A stretch of DNA of 64,000 nucleotides, taken from the NCBI GenBank assembly GCA_030267965.1, contig BRYA01000046.1, positions 19,726 to 83,725 of the forward strand, given 5' to 3'. Positions 42,387-52,000 of the stretch are shown in pieces. The translations under genes and the position numbers were made by a program. This DNA comes from Triparma columacea. Its lineage: Eukaryota; Sar; Bolidophyceae; Parmales; Triparmaceae. Numbering within the stretch: position 1 is the stretch's first letter; each line of letters starts with the position of its first letter. The notes under the pieces were generated by a model. That model made no database searches, was not told the DNA's origin, and saw nothing but the letters and a program-made list of their open reading frames with translations.

Positions 42387-45300
42387 TTACCGCTGACTGA
42401 ACCCCTCCTCCCCACTCGGCAAGTGCGCATCTTGAAAGATCTCTTCATCATCCTCTAATACGTTCCCCAACTCACTCACGTGCCTCATGGTCGGTCTGCC
42501 GTGGGGGCAGTTCCACGGCTGCTCAACCCTCTCCATCCCAACCACAACGTCTGTCATCTGCTTCTCGCTCAGGGCCGTCCCGATCATAATGCTATGTCTG
42601 CATGCCCTGCTCGCGAACATCGCCACAGCCTTGGGGAGCCTGACGATCGCCCCCTTCCCCACGTTCCGTCCTCCCCCCCCGGCGTATCTCTTCACCGCGT
42701 GGTTCATGCCTCCCATGCCGCTCCCGTCGGCGCCGGTCCCCGTCCCCGCCCCGTACCCCATCACGCTGCTGGCGCCGTCCGCGCCGAGCATGCTGCAGAG
42801 CGCTCCCACATCGTCAACGCCGAACTGCGAAGGAAGGGTTGGGTTAGCAAAAGAAGTCACGTCATAACTCCCAACTCCCCTCAGCTTCAGTCCTTTCCGT
42901 CGCTCCCTCGCCGCACTCACTTGTACTGCCGTCCTCCCGTCGCCCCCACTTCCCGAGTGTGGGAGGGCGGTCAGGGACAGCCTTTGCCTCGGCGGCTTAG
43001 TCTCATCGTAATCGAACCTGAACCCGTTCATCTCGAATATCTCCATGTTCTCAATCACGGTGTCCTCCTCGCTCGGACTGAGCTCCAGAGGGAGGGGCGC
43101 AATTAGGCGCTGCTCGTGGATCTTGGTGTCCTTGATTAGGCGCTCGAAGTTCTTTATCTCGTCGCAACCGTGCTGGTCCAAAATCCAGAGGTTCTGGTTC
43201 CTGTGGTCTCTCGCGAGAATGAATCCAAGGTTGAACTGTCCCACAATCTCCATCTTGGAGAAGTCCGACTTCGTGAGTGCGACCTTCTTCGTAGTCACGT
43301 CCCTTGCCTTTTTCTTCTTCTTCGTTGCTGGTGCCATTTCGTCGTCTTCCTCATCGCCGACCCCTGCTATTTCCTGCTCGTCTCCCTCCAAGTCTTCTGC
43401 GATCTTTCGAAGCTTGCGCTTGGTGACCTTCGAGTACAAGATGGCCCTCTTGCTGGCGTCGATCGCGTCGGCGGTGCCGGTAAACACGGAGAACGTCGTG
43501 GGTAGAGACTTGCTAGGCACGCCTTTGCTGGGGCTGGGGGTCGGCTGAGAAGGCTTGGAAGACCGAGAAGGCTGTGAAGACTTTGGATCGTGAGTCTTAT
43601 CTGGTACCACCTTGCTCTGAGGTGTCGGCTCCGGCGATGATTGCAGCGACAGTGGCCTCGGGGGTTGCAACGGTGTCGGCTTTGGCGGCGCCTGTATCGA
43701 CTGTGGCTTCGGTTGGCTCTCCTCCTTCCGGCTCTCCTCCTCCCCCCCCCTCGTTTGCTTTTTTAGGCGATCCTTGAACGCCTTGTAGGCTTCGAGTGTT
43801 GTTTCCCCTGTGGATTCCCTCCGGTTTCCTGCGCCATCTCCACCCTCCGCATCATCATCGTCGTCTTCATCGACGTCGTCGCCTTTACCACCATCACTTT
43901 TCTTAGGCTCTTCAACCCCCTTCTCGCCTTGAGCTTTACTCCCTCCTTCCTCCTCCTCGCTACCTCTGAATTCCTTCACGACCTTCCTCCACGCCTCTTG
44001 TTCCTCCTTCCCCTCTCTCCCCCTTTTCTCCCTCCCCCCTCCACCCCCTGTTGACCTGAAGGCCGACAGGTCAGTCTGTTTACCTCTTGAGGCCGTCGAA
44101 GAGGAAGTCGCCGCCTTGGACGACGGCGGGTCAGATGAAGACTTGGAAAAGCTAGAGCTCGTCGAAGTCTGACGAGATGCGCTCCTCCCCCCCCCCTTAA
44201 TTTCAAATACGTCTTCCTCCTCCTCTTCTTCCTCCTCCCTTGCTTTCTCCTTCTCCTTCTCCTTCTCCTTCTCCACTTCGTTACTCCCCCCCCTTCTACC
44301 CCCCGCCTTGACTTCATTGCTCCTCCCGCTGACTTCATTAGCCTCAAAAACCCCGTCCCCCCCCTTCCAGACCTTCCTCACCCCCTCAGCCAGCCTCTTT
44401 AAAATCCCCTTCTCCCCACCTACGTATACCTCCCTCTTGTCCGGTGCTAGGTTAACGTCGATCAAAGAGTTCGGTATTTTAAGGTCCGCCACCACCGCTG
44501 GTCTTTTCCCGTCCGCCGTGAATTCCCTCCAAACGTCTCCTATGCACCTTTGGAATTTGGGTAGGTCCACTGGCCTACCGTTAACGCTGAAGAACGTTAT
44601 CTCCCTAGCCTGGCTACCTCTCCCCTCCCCCGTCGGTGCCTTGCTAACAAGTCCCTCGATCTTACCCCCCCCCGCCTCCTCCCCTAGTTCCACTTCAAAT
44701 TCAACGAGTCCGTCTGCGAACTTCTTCCCCATTACACCCTCTACGCTCTCTCTCCTGCTCCTGCTCTTCCCCGTGTTAAGCTTCGTGCTGCTCTTCCCCT
44801 TGTTGTCGACATCAACTACGCTGAACCGTACCCCGACGCACGTAATAGCATAAGCCTGAACGACCCTGAAGAGTCTAGCTCTCTGTGCCTTTATCTGCTT
44901 CTCAAACACGCCCCTCCTAACAGGCAGGCCCTCGAAGAGACCCTCGACCTTGACGGTGGTTCCCCTAGAACGGGCACGGGGCGAGGAGGAAACTACACCA
45001 CCACCACGACCGTATGATATTTGGGAACCGAGGGATTCACCTTGGCACTTTGTAGTTATGCATACGCTCCTGCTGAGTGAGCAGATGGAGTTCATGGCCT
45101 CCCCCCTGAACCCGAATGTGTCAACGCTGTTCCCCGCATTTCCCTCCTCCCCCGTGTCCCTGTAAAGGTCCTCGAAGTCCCTAAGTTTGCTTGTGGTGTG
45201 TTTCCCGCATACCTCCTTCCTGTCGTTCAAAGCTATGCCGCAGCCGTCGTCGGATACCTCTATCTCATCCTTACCACCGTCCTTGAGCTTTATGCGGATG

Positions 45301-45428
45301 AAGGTGGCCTTGGAGTCGAGGGAATTCTCAACGAGCTCCTTTACACAGGAGGGGAGGTCGGTTATTACTTGACCTGCACAGATCTTTGAGATTGATTTTG
45401 AGGGTAGTGGTGTTATATTAGATGTCAT
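42387..45428 (-). CDS. PMS2: DNA mismatch repair protein PMS2 (MutL homologue)
   Basis: Mismatch-repair ATPase and endonuclease that works as MutL-alpha with MLH1 in the nucleus. The frame runs 1013 codons, but a 96-nt intron at 42825-42920 (GTGAGT ... TTCGCAG) is contained in it without stops; spliced length is 981 residues and the join TAVQ/FGVDDV fits the family. The N-terminal GHKL ATPase shows ELVENSLDS, DDGCGI and GFRGEA. A long charged, Ser/Pro-rich linker follows. The C-terminal domain has DQHGCDEIKNFE, a variant of the DQHA(x)2E(x)4E nuclease motif with Gly for Ala, plus ACRHSIMIG and PWNCPHGRPT, the last being the PMS2 zinc/nuclease signature. A TTAGGGTTAA motif lies 10-20 bp before the start codon. 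Confidence 0.93.
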   Translation of the reverse strand: MTSNITPLPSKSISKICAGQVITDLPSCVKELVENSLDSKATFIRIKLKDGGKDEIEVSDDGCGIALNDRKEVCGKHTTSKLRDFEDLYRDTGEEGNAGNSVDTFGFRGEAMNSICSLSRSVCITTKCQGESLGSQISYGRGGGVVSSSPRARSRGTTVKVEGLFEGLPVRRGVFEKQIKAQRARLFRVVQAYAITCVGVRFSVVDVDNKGKSSTKLNTGKSRSRRESVEGVMGKKFADGLVEFEVELGEEAGGGKIEGLVSKAPTGEGRGSQAREITFFSVNGRPVDLPKFQRCIGDVWREFTADGKRPAVVADLKIPNSLIDVNLAPDKREVYVGGEKGILKRLAEGVRKVWKGGDGVFEANEVSGRSNEVKAGGRRGGSNEVEKEKEKEKEKAREEEEEEEEDVFEIKGGGRSASRQTSTSSSFSKSSSDPPSSKAATSSSTASRGKQTDLSAFRSTGGGGGREKRGREGKEEQEAWRKVVKEFRGSEEEEGGSKAQGEKGVEEPKKSDGGKGDDVDEDDDDDAEGGDGAGNRRESTGETTLEAYKAFKDRLKKQTRGGEEESRKEESQPKPQSIQAPPKPTPLQPPRPLSLQSSPEPTPQSKVVPDKTHDPKSSQPSRSSKPSQPTPSPSKGVPSKSLPTTFSVFTGTADAIDASKRAILYSKVTKRKLRKIAEDLEGDEQEIAGVGDEEDDEMAPATKKKKKARDVTTKKVALTKSDFSKMEIVGQFNLGFILARDHRNQNLWILDQHGCDEIKNFERLIKDTKIHEQRLIAPLPLELSPSEEDTVIENMEIFEMNGFRFDYDETKPPRQRLSLTALPHSGSGGDGRTAVQVSAARERRKGLKLRGVGSYDVTSFANPTLPSQFGVDDVGALCSMLGADGASSVMGYGAGTGTGADGSGMGGMNHAVKRYAGGGGRNVGKGAIVRLPKAVAMFASRACRHSIMIGTALSEKQMTDVVVGMERVEQPWNCPHGRPTMRHVSELGNVLEDDEEIFQDAHLPSGEEGFSQR

Positions 45429-46016
45429 TTTGTGTAACTTTAACCCTAACAGAGACTGAGGAGGTGATTGAGAGGCAGGGGAGGGCAGGGGAGGGAAGGG
45501 GAGGCACGAGGAGGGGTGGAGGGAGTTTGATTTTTGGGATATAGACAGGATTAGGTTAATTTGACTTAATTAGATGATTATTTGTAAGGATGTAAGGATG
45601 TTGTCCTGTTGATAGTCACGTTGATTGTGTTAGGGTTGGCGTTGAATATTTTGAGGAGGAGGCTTTCAATCCAAGCTTTTTGCCTCATTTTCAGAAAACC
45701 GCTGGAAATATAGGTAAGACGGACAACAATGATAATGATAACCCTTGTTAAGGCTTTATGCAGCTGTCATTTGTCCTAATATCGATTTTTATCTCCTATT
45801 CACGTCCAAGTTCAAGTTATTTCCCCTCTTCAATCACGGTCGACTCCAGTATTCATCGGGTTTGGATTATTCGCACACTAACCCTCCTGATTCCCGTCAA
45901 TAATGTAGGAATTCCTTGAGGATTGAAGCTGTTAACGACACAAGACTGTATAATAAATCCAGGGTTAGGGTTAGGTTACAGAAAGGACGGTATAAAAGAT
46001 CCTCTCCATCCCTACA
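45429..46016. other. Divergent spacer between PMS2 and LRR copy B1
   Basis: From about 45702 on this is the LRR upstream module, shortened by loss of about 140 bp between ggattattcg and cacactaaccc compared with the three other copies. The left part carries the PMS2 promoter with a telomere-like TTAGGGTTAA and a G-rich stretch. I see no gene. Confidence 0.55.
45991..45998 (+). promoter_or_regulatory. TATA box of LRR copy B1
   Basis: TATAAAAG, about 20 bp before the ATG, with the double telomere-type motif agggttagggttagg at 45961-45975. Confidence 0.7.
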
Positions 46017-46982
46017 ATGAGTGAATTAGACTTTGCTTATGGTGATGAGTATGGTGATGACTATAGTGATGAGTATGGTGATGAGTATGACGACCTAGAT
46101 GGGGGCTCTCCCCTTCCCAAAACAGGAGTATACTCAGGAACAGAGAGCTTCATGGGCAATTATGAACTCACAGAAGTGACTTTTGCACAAGGAGTGATGT
46201 CGATTGACAACCACACCTTCTTGGGATGTTCCTCCCTCACGGCCATCACAATCCCGGACGGAGTGACGACGATTGGCAATAGCGCCTTCAGAGGATGCTC
46301 CTCCCTCACGGCCATCACCATCCCTGACGGAGTGACGACAATTGGCATTCAAGCCTTCGAAGGATGCTCCTCCCTCACGGCCATCACAATTCCGAAGGAG
46401 GGAGTAACGATGATTGGTTTATATGCCTTCTTCGGATGCTCCTCCCTCGCGGCCATCACCATCCCGGAAGGAGTGACAACGATTGGCAGTTGCGCCTTCT
46501 GTGGATGTTCCTCCCTCACGGCTATCACAATCCCGGATGGAGTGACAACGATTGGCGAACACGCCTTCTCTGGATGCTCCTCCCTTACGGCCATCACCAT
46601 CCCGGACTCAGTGACGACGATTCACAGTCAAGCCTTCAGAAGTTGCTCCGCCCTGACGAAACTAATTCTATCTCCTGCTGTCTCCATCGGTGAAAGCTGC
46701 TTCTTCAACTGCACTGCCCTAATCACTGCCGCTGCTGATAAAAATATGCTGACTGTCGAGGACCTCCTCCATTATAGGTGGCACCGCAATGTCGCTGTGA
46801 TCGAACGCGTCAATGCTCTCCTGTGCCTCAAGGGAACCTGGGATCACGTGGAGAATCCACCCAGGAGATCAGCTAGGAAGCGGAAGCGAATGGACGGAGT
46901 TGAAGCAGGGGCGCTAAGGGTTACTGAGACACGTGAGAAGATCCCGAAAGTGTTGTGGAGAGTTATTCTGGAGTTTCTCTAA
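46017..46982 (+). CDS. LRR_5 (BspA-type) leucine-rich-repeat protein, copy B1
   Basis: Intronless, 321 residues with about seven 23-residue LRR units, counterpart of copy A1 (14 units). One unit carries a two-codon insertion (IPKEGVTMIG instead of IPDGVTMIG). The Asp/Tyr-rich N-terminus, the LSPAVSIGESCF cap, LHYRWHR, CLKGTWDHVE and IPKVLWRVILEFL are all kept. There is no signal peptide or membrane helix. The promoter block is intact, so I consider it functional. Ligand and role are unknown. Confidence 0.85.
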   Translation: MSELDFAYGDEYGDDYSDEYGDEYDDLDGGSPLPKTGVYSGTESFMGNYELTEVTFAQGVMSIDNHTFLGCSSLTAITIPDGVTTIGNSAFRGCSSLTAITIPDGVTTIGIQAFEGCSSLTAITIPKEGVTMIGLYAFFGCSSLAAITIPEGVTTIGSCAFCGCSSLTAITIPDGVTTIGEHAFSGCSSLTAITIPDSVTTIHSQAFRSCSALTKLILSPAVSIGESCFFNCTALITAAADKNMLTVEDLLHYRWHRNVAVIERVNALLCLKGTWDHVENPPRRSARKRKRMDGVEAGALRVTETREKIPKVLWRVILEFL

Positions 46983-47685
46983 CTCTTTGCGCTTGATTAG
47001 TTGGATTTGAGGCTGTCCGAACTAAAGTTTGTTGGGTAAAAAAATAGAATTATTTGAGGGCGTCAAGTTTAATTCTTCAAAACAACCGCGTACTTCAACA
47101 CCCCCCTCTCCTCTGAATCGGATTAGAGCTGTGTAAATCGTAGTTTTTGGGAATAAACACACAAGTCTGAACAAACCCACCCTTGGTGGAGGGAGAAATA
47201 GGGGCAATAAATAAATCTATCAAAATAAGGTAAGGCGGGCAATAACGACAATGATGACCCTTGTTAAGGCTTTAACCAGTTGTATTTCGTCCTCTCATTG
47301 ATTTTGGTCTCCTATTCACGCCAAGTTCAAGTTATTTCCCCTCTTCAATCGCGGTCGACTGACTGAGTATTCATTGGGTTGGATTATTCGTCTCATAGAC
47401 AAGATAATACTACTTTTGGCCATATTTTCGATGTTATTAGTGCCATATTGGGGTTGCTATGGGGTAGAGAATCGCCATTGACGCCACAATGACGAATCCT
47501 TGATGGTCTCACAATCCCTCTCCCTTGCTCTTCGTCAATCACACCACACTAACCCTCCTGATTCCCGTCAATAATGTAGGAATTCCTTGAGGATCGAAGC
47601 TGTCAACGACAAGACTGTATAATAAATCCAGGGTTAGGGTTAGGTTACAGAAAGGACGGTATAAAAGATCCTCTCCATCCCTACA
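46983..47685. other. Spacer between LRR copies B1 and B2
   Basis: 703 bp made of the 3' flank of B1 and the upstream module of B2, both repeated in copy A. A short minus-strand open frame (47022-47207) shares its C-terminal sequence with the matching place in copy A, but it reads through conserved non-coding sequence and is probably not a gene. Confidence 0.6.
47660..47667 (+). promoter_or_regulatory. TATA box of LRR copy B2
   Basis: TATAAAAG, about 20 bp before the ATG, with a double telomere-type motif at 47630-47644. Confidence 0.7.
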
Positions 47686-48735
47686 ATGAGTGAATTAGAC
47701 TTTGCTTATGGCGATGACGATGGTGATGACGATGGTGATGACTATGGTGATGACTATAGTGATGATAGTGACTATGATGATGAGTATGGTGACGACCCAG
47801 ATGATGGGGACTCTCCCCTTCCCAAAACAGCAGTATACTCCGGAACAGGGAGCTTCAAAGACGATCATGAGCTCACGGAGGTGACTTTTGCAGAGGGAGT
47901 GACAACGATTGGCAAGTTCGCCTTCTGGGGATGCTCCTCCCTCACGTCCATCACCATCCCAGTTGGAGTGACAATGATTGGCGATCACGCCTTCTGCGAA
48001 TGCACCTCCCTCACGGCCATCATCATTCCAGACGGAGTGACGATGATTGGCTACTGCGCCTTCTACGAATGCTCCTCCCTCACGGCCATCACCATCCCGG
48101 ACGGAGTGACGATGATTGGCCATCGCGCCTTCAGAGGATGTTCCTCCCTCACGGTCATCACAATCCCGGACGGAGTGACGATGATTGGCAACTGCGCCTT
48201 CTACGAATGCTCATCCCTCACGGCCATCACCATCCCGGACTCAGTGACGACGATTTACCGTTACGCCTTCATGGGATGCTCCGCCCTGACGAAACTCAGT
48301 CTATCTCCTGCCGTTTCCATCGGTGAAGACTGCTTCTCGGACTGCACCGCCCTAATCGCTGCCGCTGCTGATAAAAATATGCCGTCTGTCGAGGACCTTC
48401 TCCATTATAGGTGGCATCGCAAAATGGCTGTGACGGAACGCGTCAACGCTCTGCTGTGCCTCAAGGGAACCTGGGATCACGTGGAGAATCAATCTGAGAA
48501 GATCCCGAAAGTTTTGTGGAGAGTAGTTCTGGAATTTCTGTGGCACCGCATACGTGAACGCGTCAACACTCTTCTGTGCCTCAAGGGAACCTGGGATCAC
48601 GTGGAGAATCAACCCAGGAGATCGGCTAGGCTGAAGCAGAAGAGAATGGACGGAGTTGAAGCACCGCTAAAGAGGACTGAGACACGTGACAAGATCCCGA
48701 AAGTTTTGTGGAGAGTAATTCTGGAGTTTCTGTGA
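47686..48735 (+). CDS. LRR_5 (BspA-type) leucine-rich-repeat protein, copy B2, with duplicated C-terminus
   Basis: Intronless, 349 residues and about six LRR units, counterpart of copy A2 (10 units). The Asp-rich N-terminus is nearly the same as in A2. After the LRR cap and LHYRWHR segment the C-terminal module occurs twice: CLKGTWDHVEN, then KIPKVLWRVVLEFL, then a linker WHRIRERVN, then again CLKGTWDHVEN and KIPKVLWRVILEFL. The repeat covers about 48440-48735. The poly-Ser region of A2 is absent. The promoter block is intact. Confidence 0.85.
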   Translation: MSELDFAYGDDDGDDDGDDYGDDYSDDSDYDDEYGDDPDDGDSPLPKTAVYSGTGSFKDDHELTEVTFAEGVTTIGKFAFWGCSSLTSITIPVGVTMIGDHAFCECTSLTAIIIPDGVTMIGYCAFYECSSLTAITIPDGVTMIGHRAFRGCSSLTVITIPDGVTMIGNCAFYECSSLTAITIPDSVTTIYRYAFMGCSALTKLSLSPAVSIGEDCFSDCTALIAAAADKNMPSVEDLLHYRWHRKMAVTERVNALLCLKGTWDHVENQSEKIPKVLWRVVLEFLWHRIRERVNTLLCLKGTWDHVENQPRRSARLKQKRMDGVEAPLKRTETRDKIPKVLWRVILEFL

Positions 48736-49057
48736 ACTCTCAATAGTGCATTATACGTTTAGAAGTCTTGGTTGTTGTTGTTGTGACTGTAATGTGTTTT
48801 TTTATCTGCTGAGAGCTCAGTCCGAAAGTCCGAAAAAGGACCAATCGAAGGAATCCCAAATTGTACATTTTATGCGCGTTTGATGCATATTTTCTGCGTA
48901 AAATTGACTCAAAGGAAAAATCTGTAACCCTAACATAAAGATATCTCCTCCTCCTCCTCATTAAGCCTCTCTTTGCATCATCAACCATCGCCTCCTCGCT
49001 CAGACATAACCAAATCATCACCAAATTGGCACATTTTGGAGACAATACTAGACTATC
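48736..49057. other. Spacer between LRR copy B2 and IRE1
   Basis: The first 80 bp are duplicated LRR 3' flank. The rest should hold the IRE1 promoter; a telomere-like ctgtaaccctaac lies near 48921. No upstream exon with a signal peptide for IRE1 was found here, although one would be expected. Confidence 0.45.
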
Positions 49058-52000
49058 ATGCCACAAGTTATTATCGCATTAACGATGGATGGATCAATAC
49101 ACGGATTATCACCTTCAACAGGAAAGATTATGTGGTCTACTCCTCTTTCTTTGCCGACTGATGATGATATCAATGACAATGACACCAACGACACCACCAA
49201 CGATGGCACCAATGACGGCACCAATGACGACATCAACAACGATACCAACGATAACAACAACCAATCCTCAGACTCACCTAGACCACTCCTATCCTCAACA
49301 ACCTTCCACACCTCCTCCCCTCCTCACCTCATCCCCTCAACCTCCGGGGTCCTCTACACTCTCTCCACAGTCTCCCCTCCCCATTCCCACCACCCCTCCC
49401 ATTCCTATCTAAAGACCTTCCTAACAAGTTCAGAAATCGTCCAGCAGACACCTTACGTTGAAAACGGCCGCGTCTACGAGGGTTTCAAGCACAGCCAGGC
49501 CGTCGGTGTCGACTACCGCACCGGTCGTCGCGTCAAAGGCATGACCTCAACCACCGGAATCGTACACTACCCTCCCCCCCCCGGTTCCCCCTCCGACTAC
49601 CCGACAGACGACAGACATATCGTATGGGTTGGAAGGAACGATTTCACAATAAACGTATACGAGGCCGCCACGGGGGTACTAACAGAACGTGTAACGACTG
49701 CCCAGGTAACCAGTAATGTTGATAACCTTTCCCCCAACCAACCGTCACCCTCAGACGTCGCGACAGAAGCCAGGACGCTTTACACGACGAGGGGTGGTAC
49801 ACTAGCTATGGTTGTAACGCCTAAACCACAGGGGTCAGGAGGAGGGGGGGAAGGTGATATAGGTTGGATAAGTTCTTCCCTCCCGGCACCTGTTGTTAGC
49901 GCTATTGATTTAGAGGGGGGTAGGAACCTTAGGGTTGTTGGGGTTGGGGATGAGGACGATGAAGAGGAGGGGGGGGAGGGGGAGAGGGCTGTTGTTATGG
50001 GACTTAGGGAAGGGGGGGTTTTTGCGATGACCGTGGGAGAGGTGAGGGAAATTATTTGGGGGGGAGCAGGAGGAGAGGGAACTAATTATCTTTCTAACAT
50101 AGAACTCGATCCGCCTGTCGCTTCGCTCGTCCTAGGGGGAGAGCAAGGAGAGGACGTTCGACGACGATATCAGGAAGATGATGAAGGTGGCTGGTACGCA
50201 CGCAGGAATCGGCAAGATTGATGGCATCAAGGGGAGGATGAAAGGACTGCATAACCCGCAGCCGGTGGGAATAACGAGGAAACCGCAGCGAGGGATCAAC
50301 GTCAAGCCGACGGCGACGCAGCTTACGGGGAAGGCTATGCAGGGGAACTGCGAGGGGGTAAGGTGCCTAGTGGGGAGGGTCGTAGAGATTAGGGGGAAGG
50401 AAAGGAATGAGGACCAACTCAAGAAAATGCTGGATTTCGGTTCCGCGTCCCCCAAGCTACCTCCCTCCTCCTCCTCCTCCTCCTCCTCCTCCTCTGCCCC
50501 CCTCCACCCCCCCACCTCCTACATGCCCCAAACCTACAGCCCCATTACCCGCAAGAACTCCAACCTCTTTACGTACAACCACAATCATCGCAATCCCAAC
50601 CCCGTACCTCGCCTCTACTACGACCAGGACAGCATGGGAAACTACTACGTAGCCAATCCCGCCAACCTCGGGAGGCAGGGTCGAGGAGGTCAGGGATACT
50701 ATTACTCAGGGTTCGGTGACGACTTGAGCAGGGGCTGGATGATGTTCGGGAGCTGGCTACCTCCTTTGATCGCGCTCCTTGCTGTCGCGTGGTTCGAGTA
50801 CACCCGGCGACGGACAACCCAAAAGCAAAACTCCATCTCCCAGTCCGTCACCCTCTCCACCAAGCCTCTTTCCTCCTCCTCCTCCTCCACTTCCACCACC
50901 TCCCCCTCCCGCCCAATGTCCCCACCCTCCCCCACCCACTCCAGTAGCAACCCCACCGTCCCCAGTACCGTCGGCCTCATAACCCTTACGAGCCAAATCC
51001 TCGGCTACGGTGGCCACGGGACCGTAGTTTACTCGGGGCACCTGAACGGCAGATCAGTGGCGGTGAAGAGGATGCTCAGGACTTACGACAGCAGCGCGAG
51101 CAACGAGATCGACCTGCTGGTCAGGACGGACAACCATCCAAACCTGATTAGGTATTTCATCAAGGAGCAGAAAGGGGAGTTTGTTTACTTGGCGCTGGAA
51201 AAGGTGAGTGGGGAGGGGAGGACTGGAACCGCTTACGATGTCCCCCAAGACGAAATTATCGAGGAGCCCTAGTTAACGTTCCTAACCCCCTCCATCCTTT
51301 CCTATTCAGTGCGAGAGGAACCTGATGTCTGCTATTGAGAAAAGCCGTTCGTCTGACGGAGGTTCCTCGTCCGGCGTTCGGCAGGCTCTCTCGCAGATCG
51401 CGTCCGGCGTACGCCACCTCCACGGCCTCCGCATCGTCCACAGGGACCTGAAGCCTCAGAACATACTGCTGAAACCTATAGACGTAGAACGGGGAGGGAT
51501 GGGAGATGAAGAGGGAGGAGATGAAGGAGATGAGGGGATGTTCGAGTATGAGAGGTACACCTGCAAGATATCGGACATGGGGCTGGGGAAGCAGCTTTCC
51601 TCGTCGGAGTCCATGGGGTCGATGGGCAATAGGTGAGAATGGAACCTTTCGCTCCTCCTCGCCGCTCCTCCATGATACACATTAATCCCCCCCCTCACTT
51701 TCGTTCGTTTCCCCTCGTTTCTCGCCGCACTTGCAGTAGTCTGGGGACGCACGGGAACACAACGGGGGGGGCGGAGGGGAGTGTGGGGTGGCAGGCCCCG
51801 GAGGTCATGAGGAGGAGGGGAAGGGGGGGCACGAAGGAAAAGGTGAGAAATTTAACCGCGAATAACGTATTTTCATGGCCACAAGGATGTTACGGGCGCA
51901 CTATCTAATCGTCACCACCCGATTCAAAACAACTCATACACACGTTCCGTCCGCTTCACTCATCGTAGGATGAGGTGAAAGGGAAGAGCAACAAGTTCTC

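Larger units (their letters stand above)
45702..48815 (+). repeat. Segmental duplication, copy B (LRR gene pair), inverted relative to 12780-16805
   Basis: Same gene order as copy A but on the opposite strand. Outer left edge at gaaatataggtaag; outer right edge within the 3' flank past gaagtcttggttgttg. The spacer 46983-47685 matches 14200-14904, including the gggcgtcaagtttaattctt segment. Shorter repeat arrays and one small deletion account for the difference in size. Confidence 0.8.
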
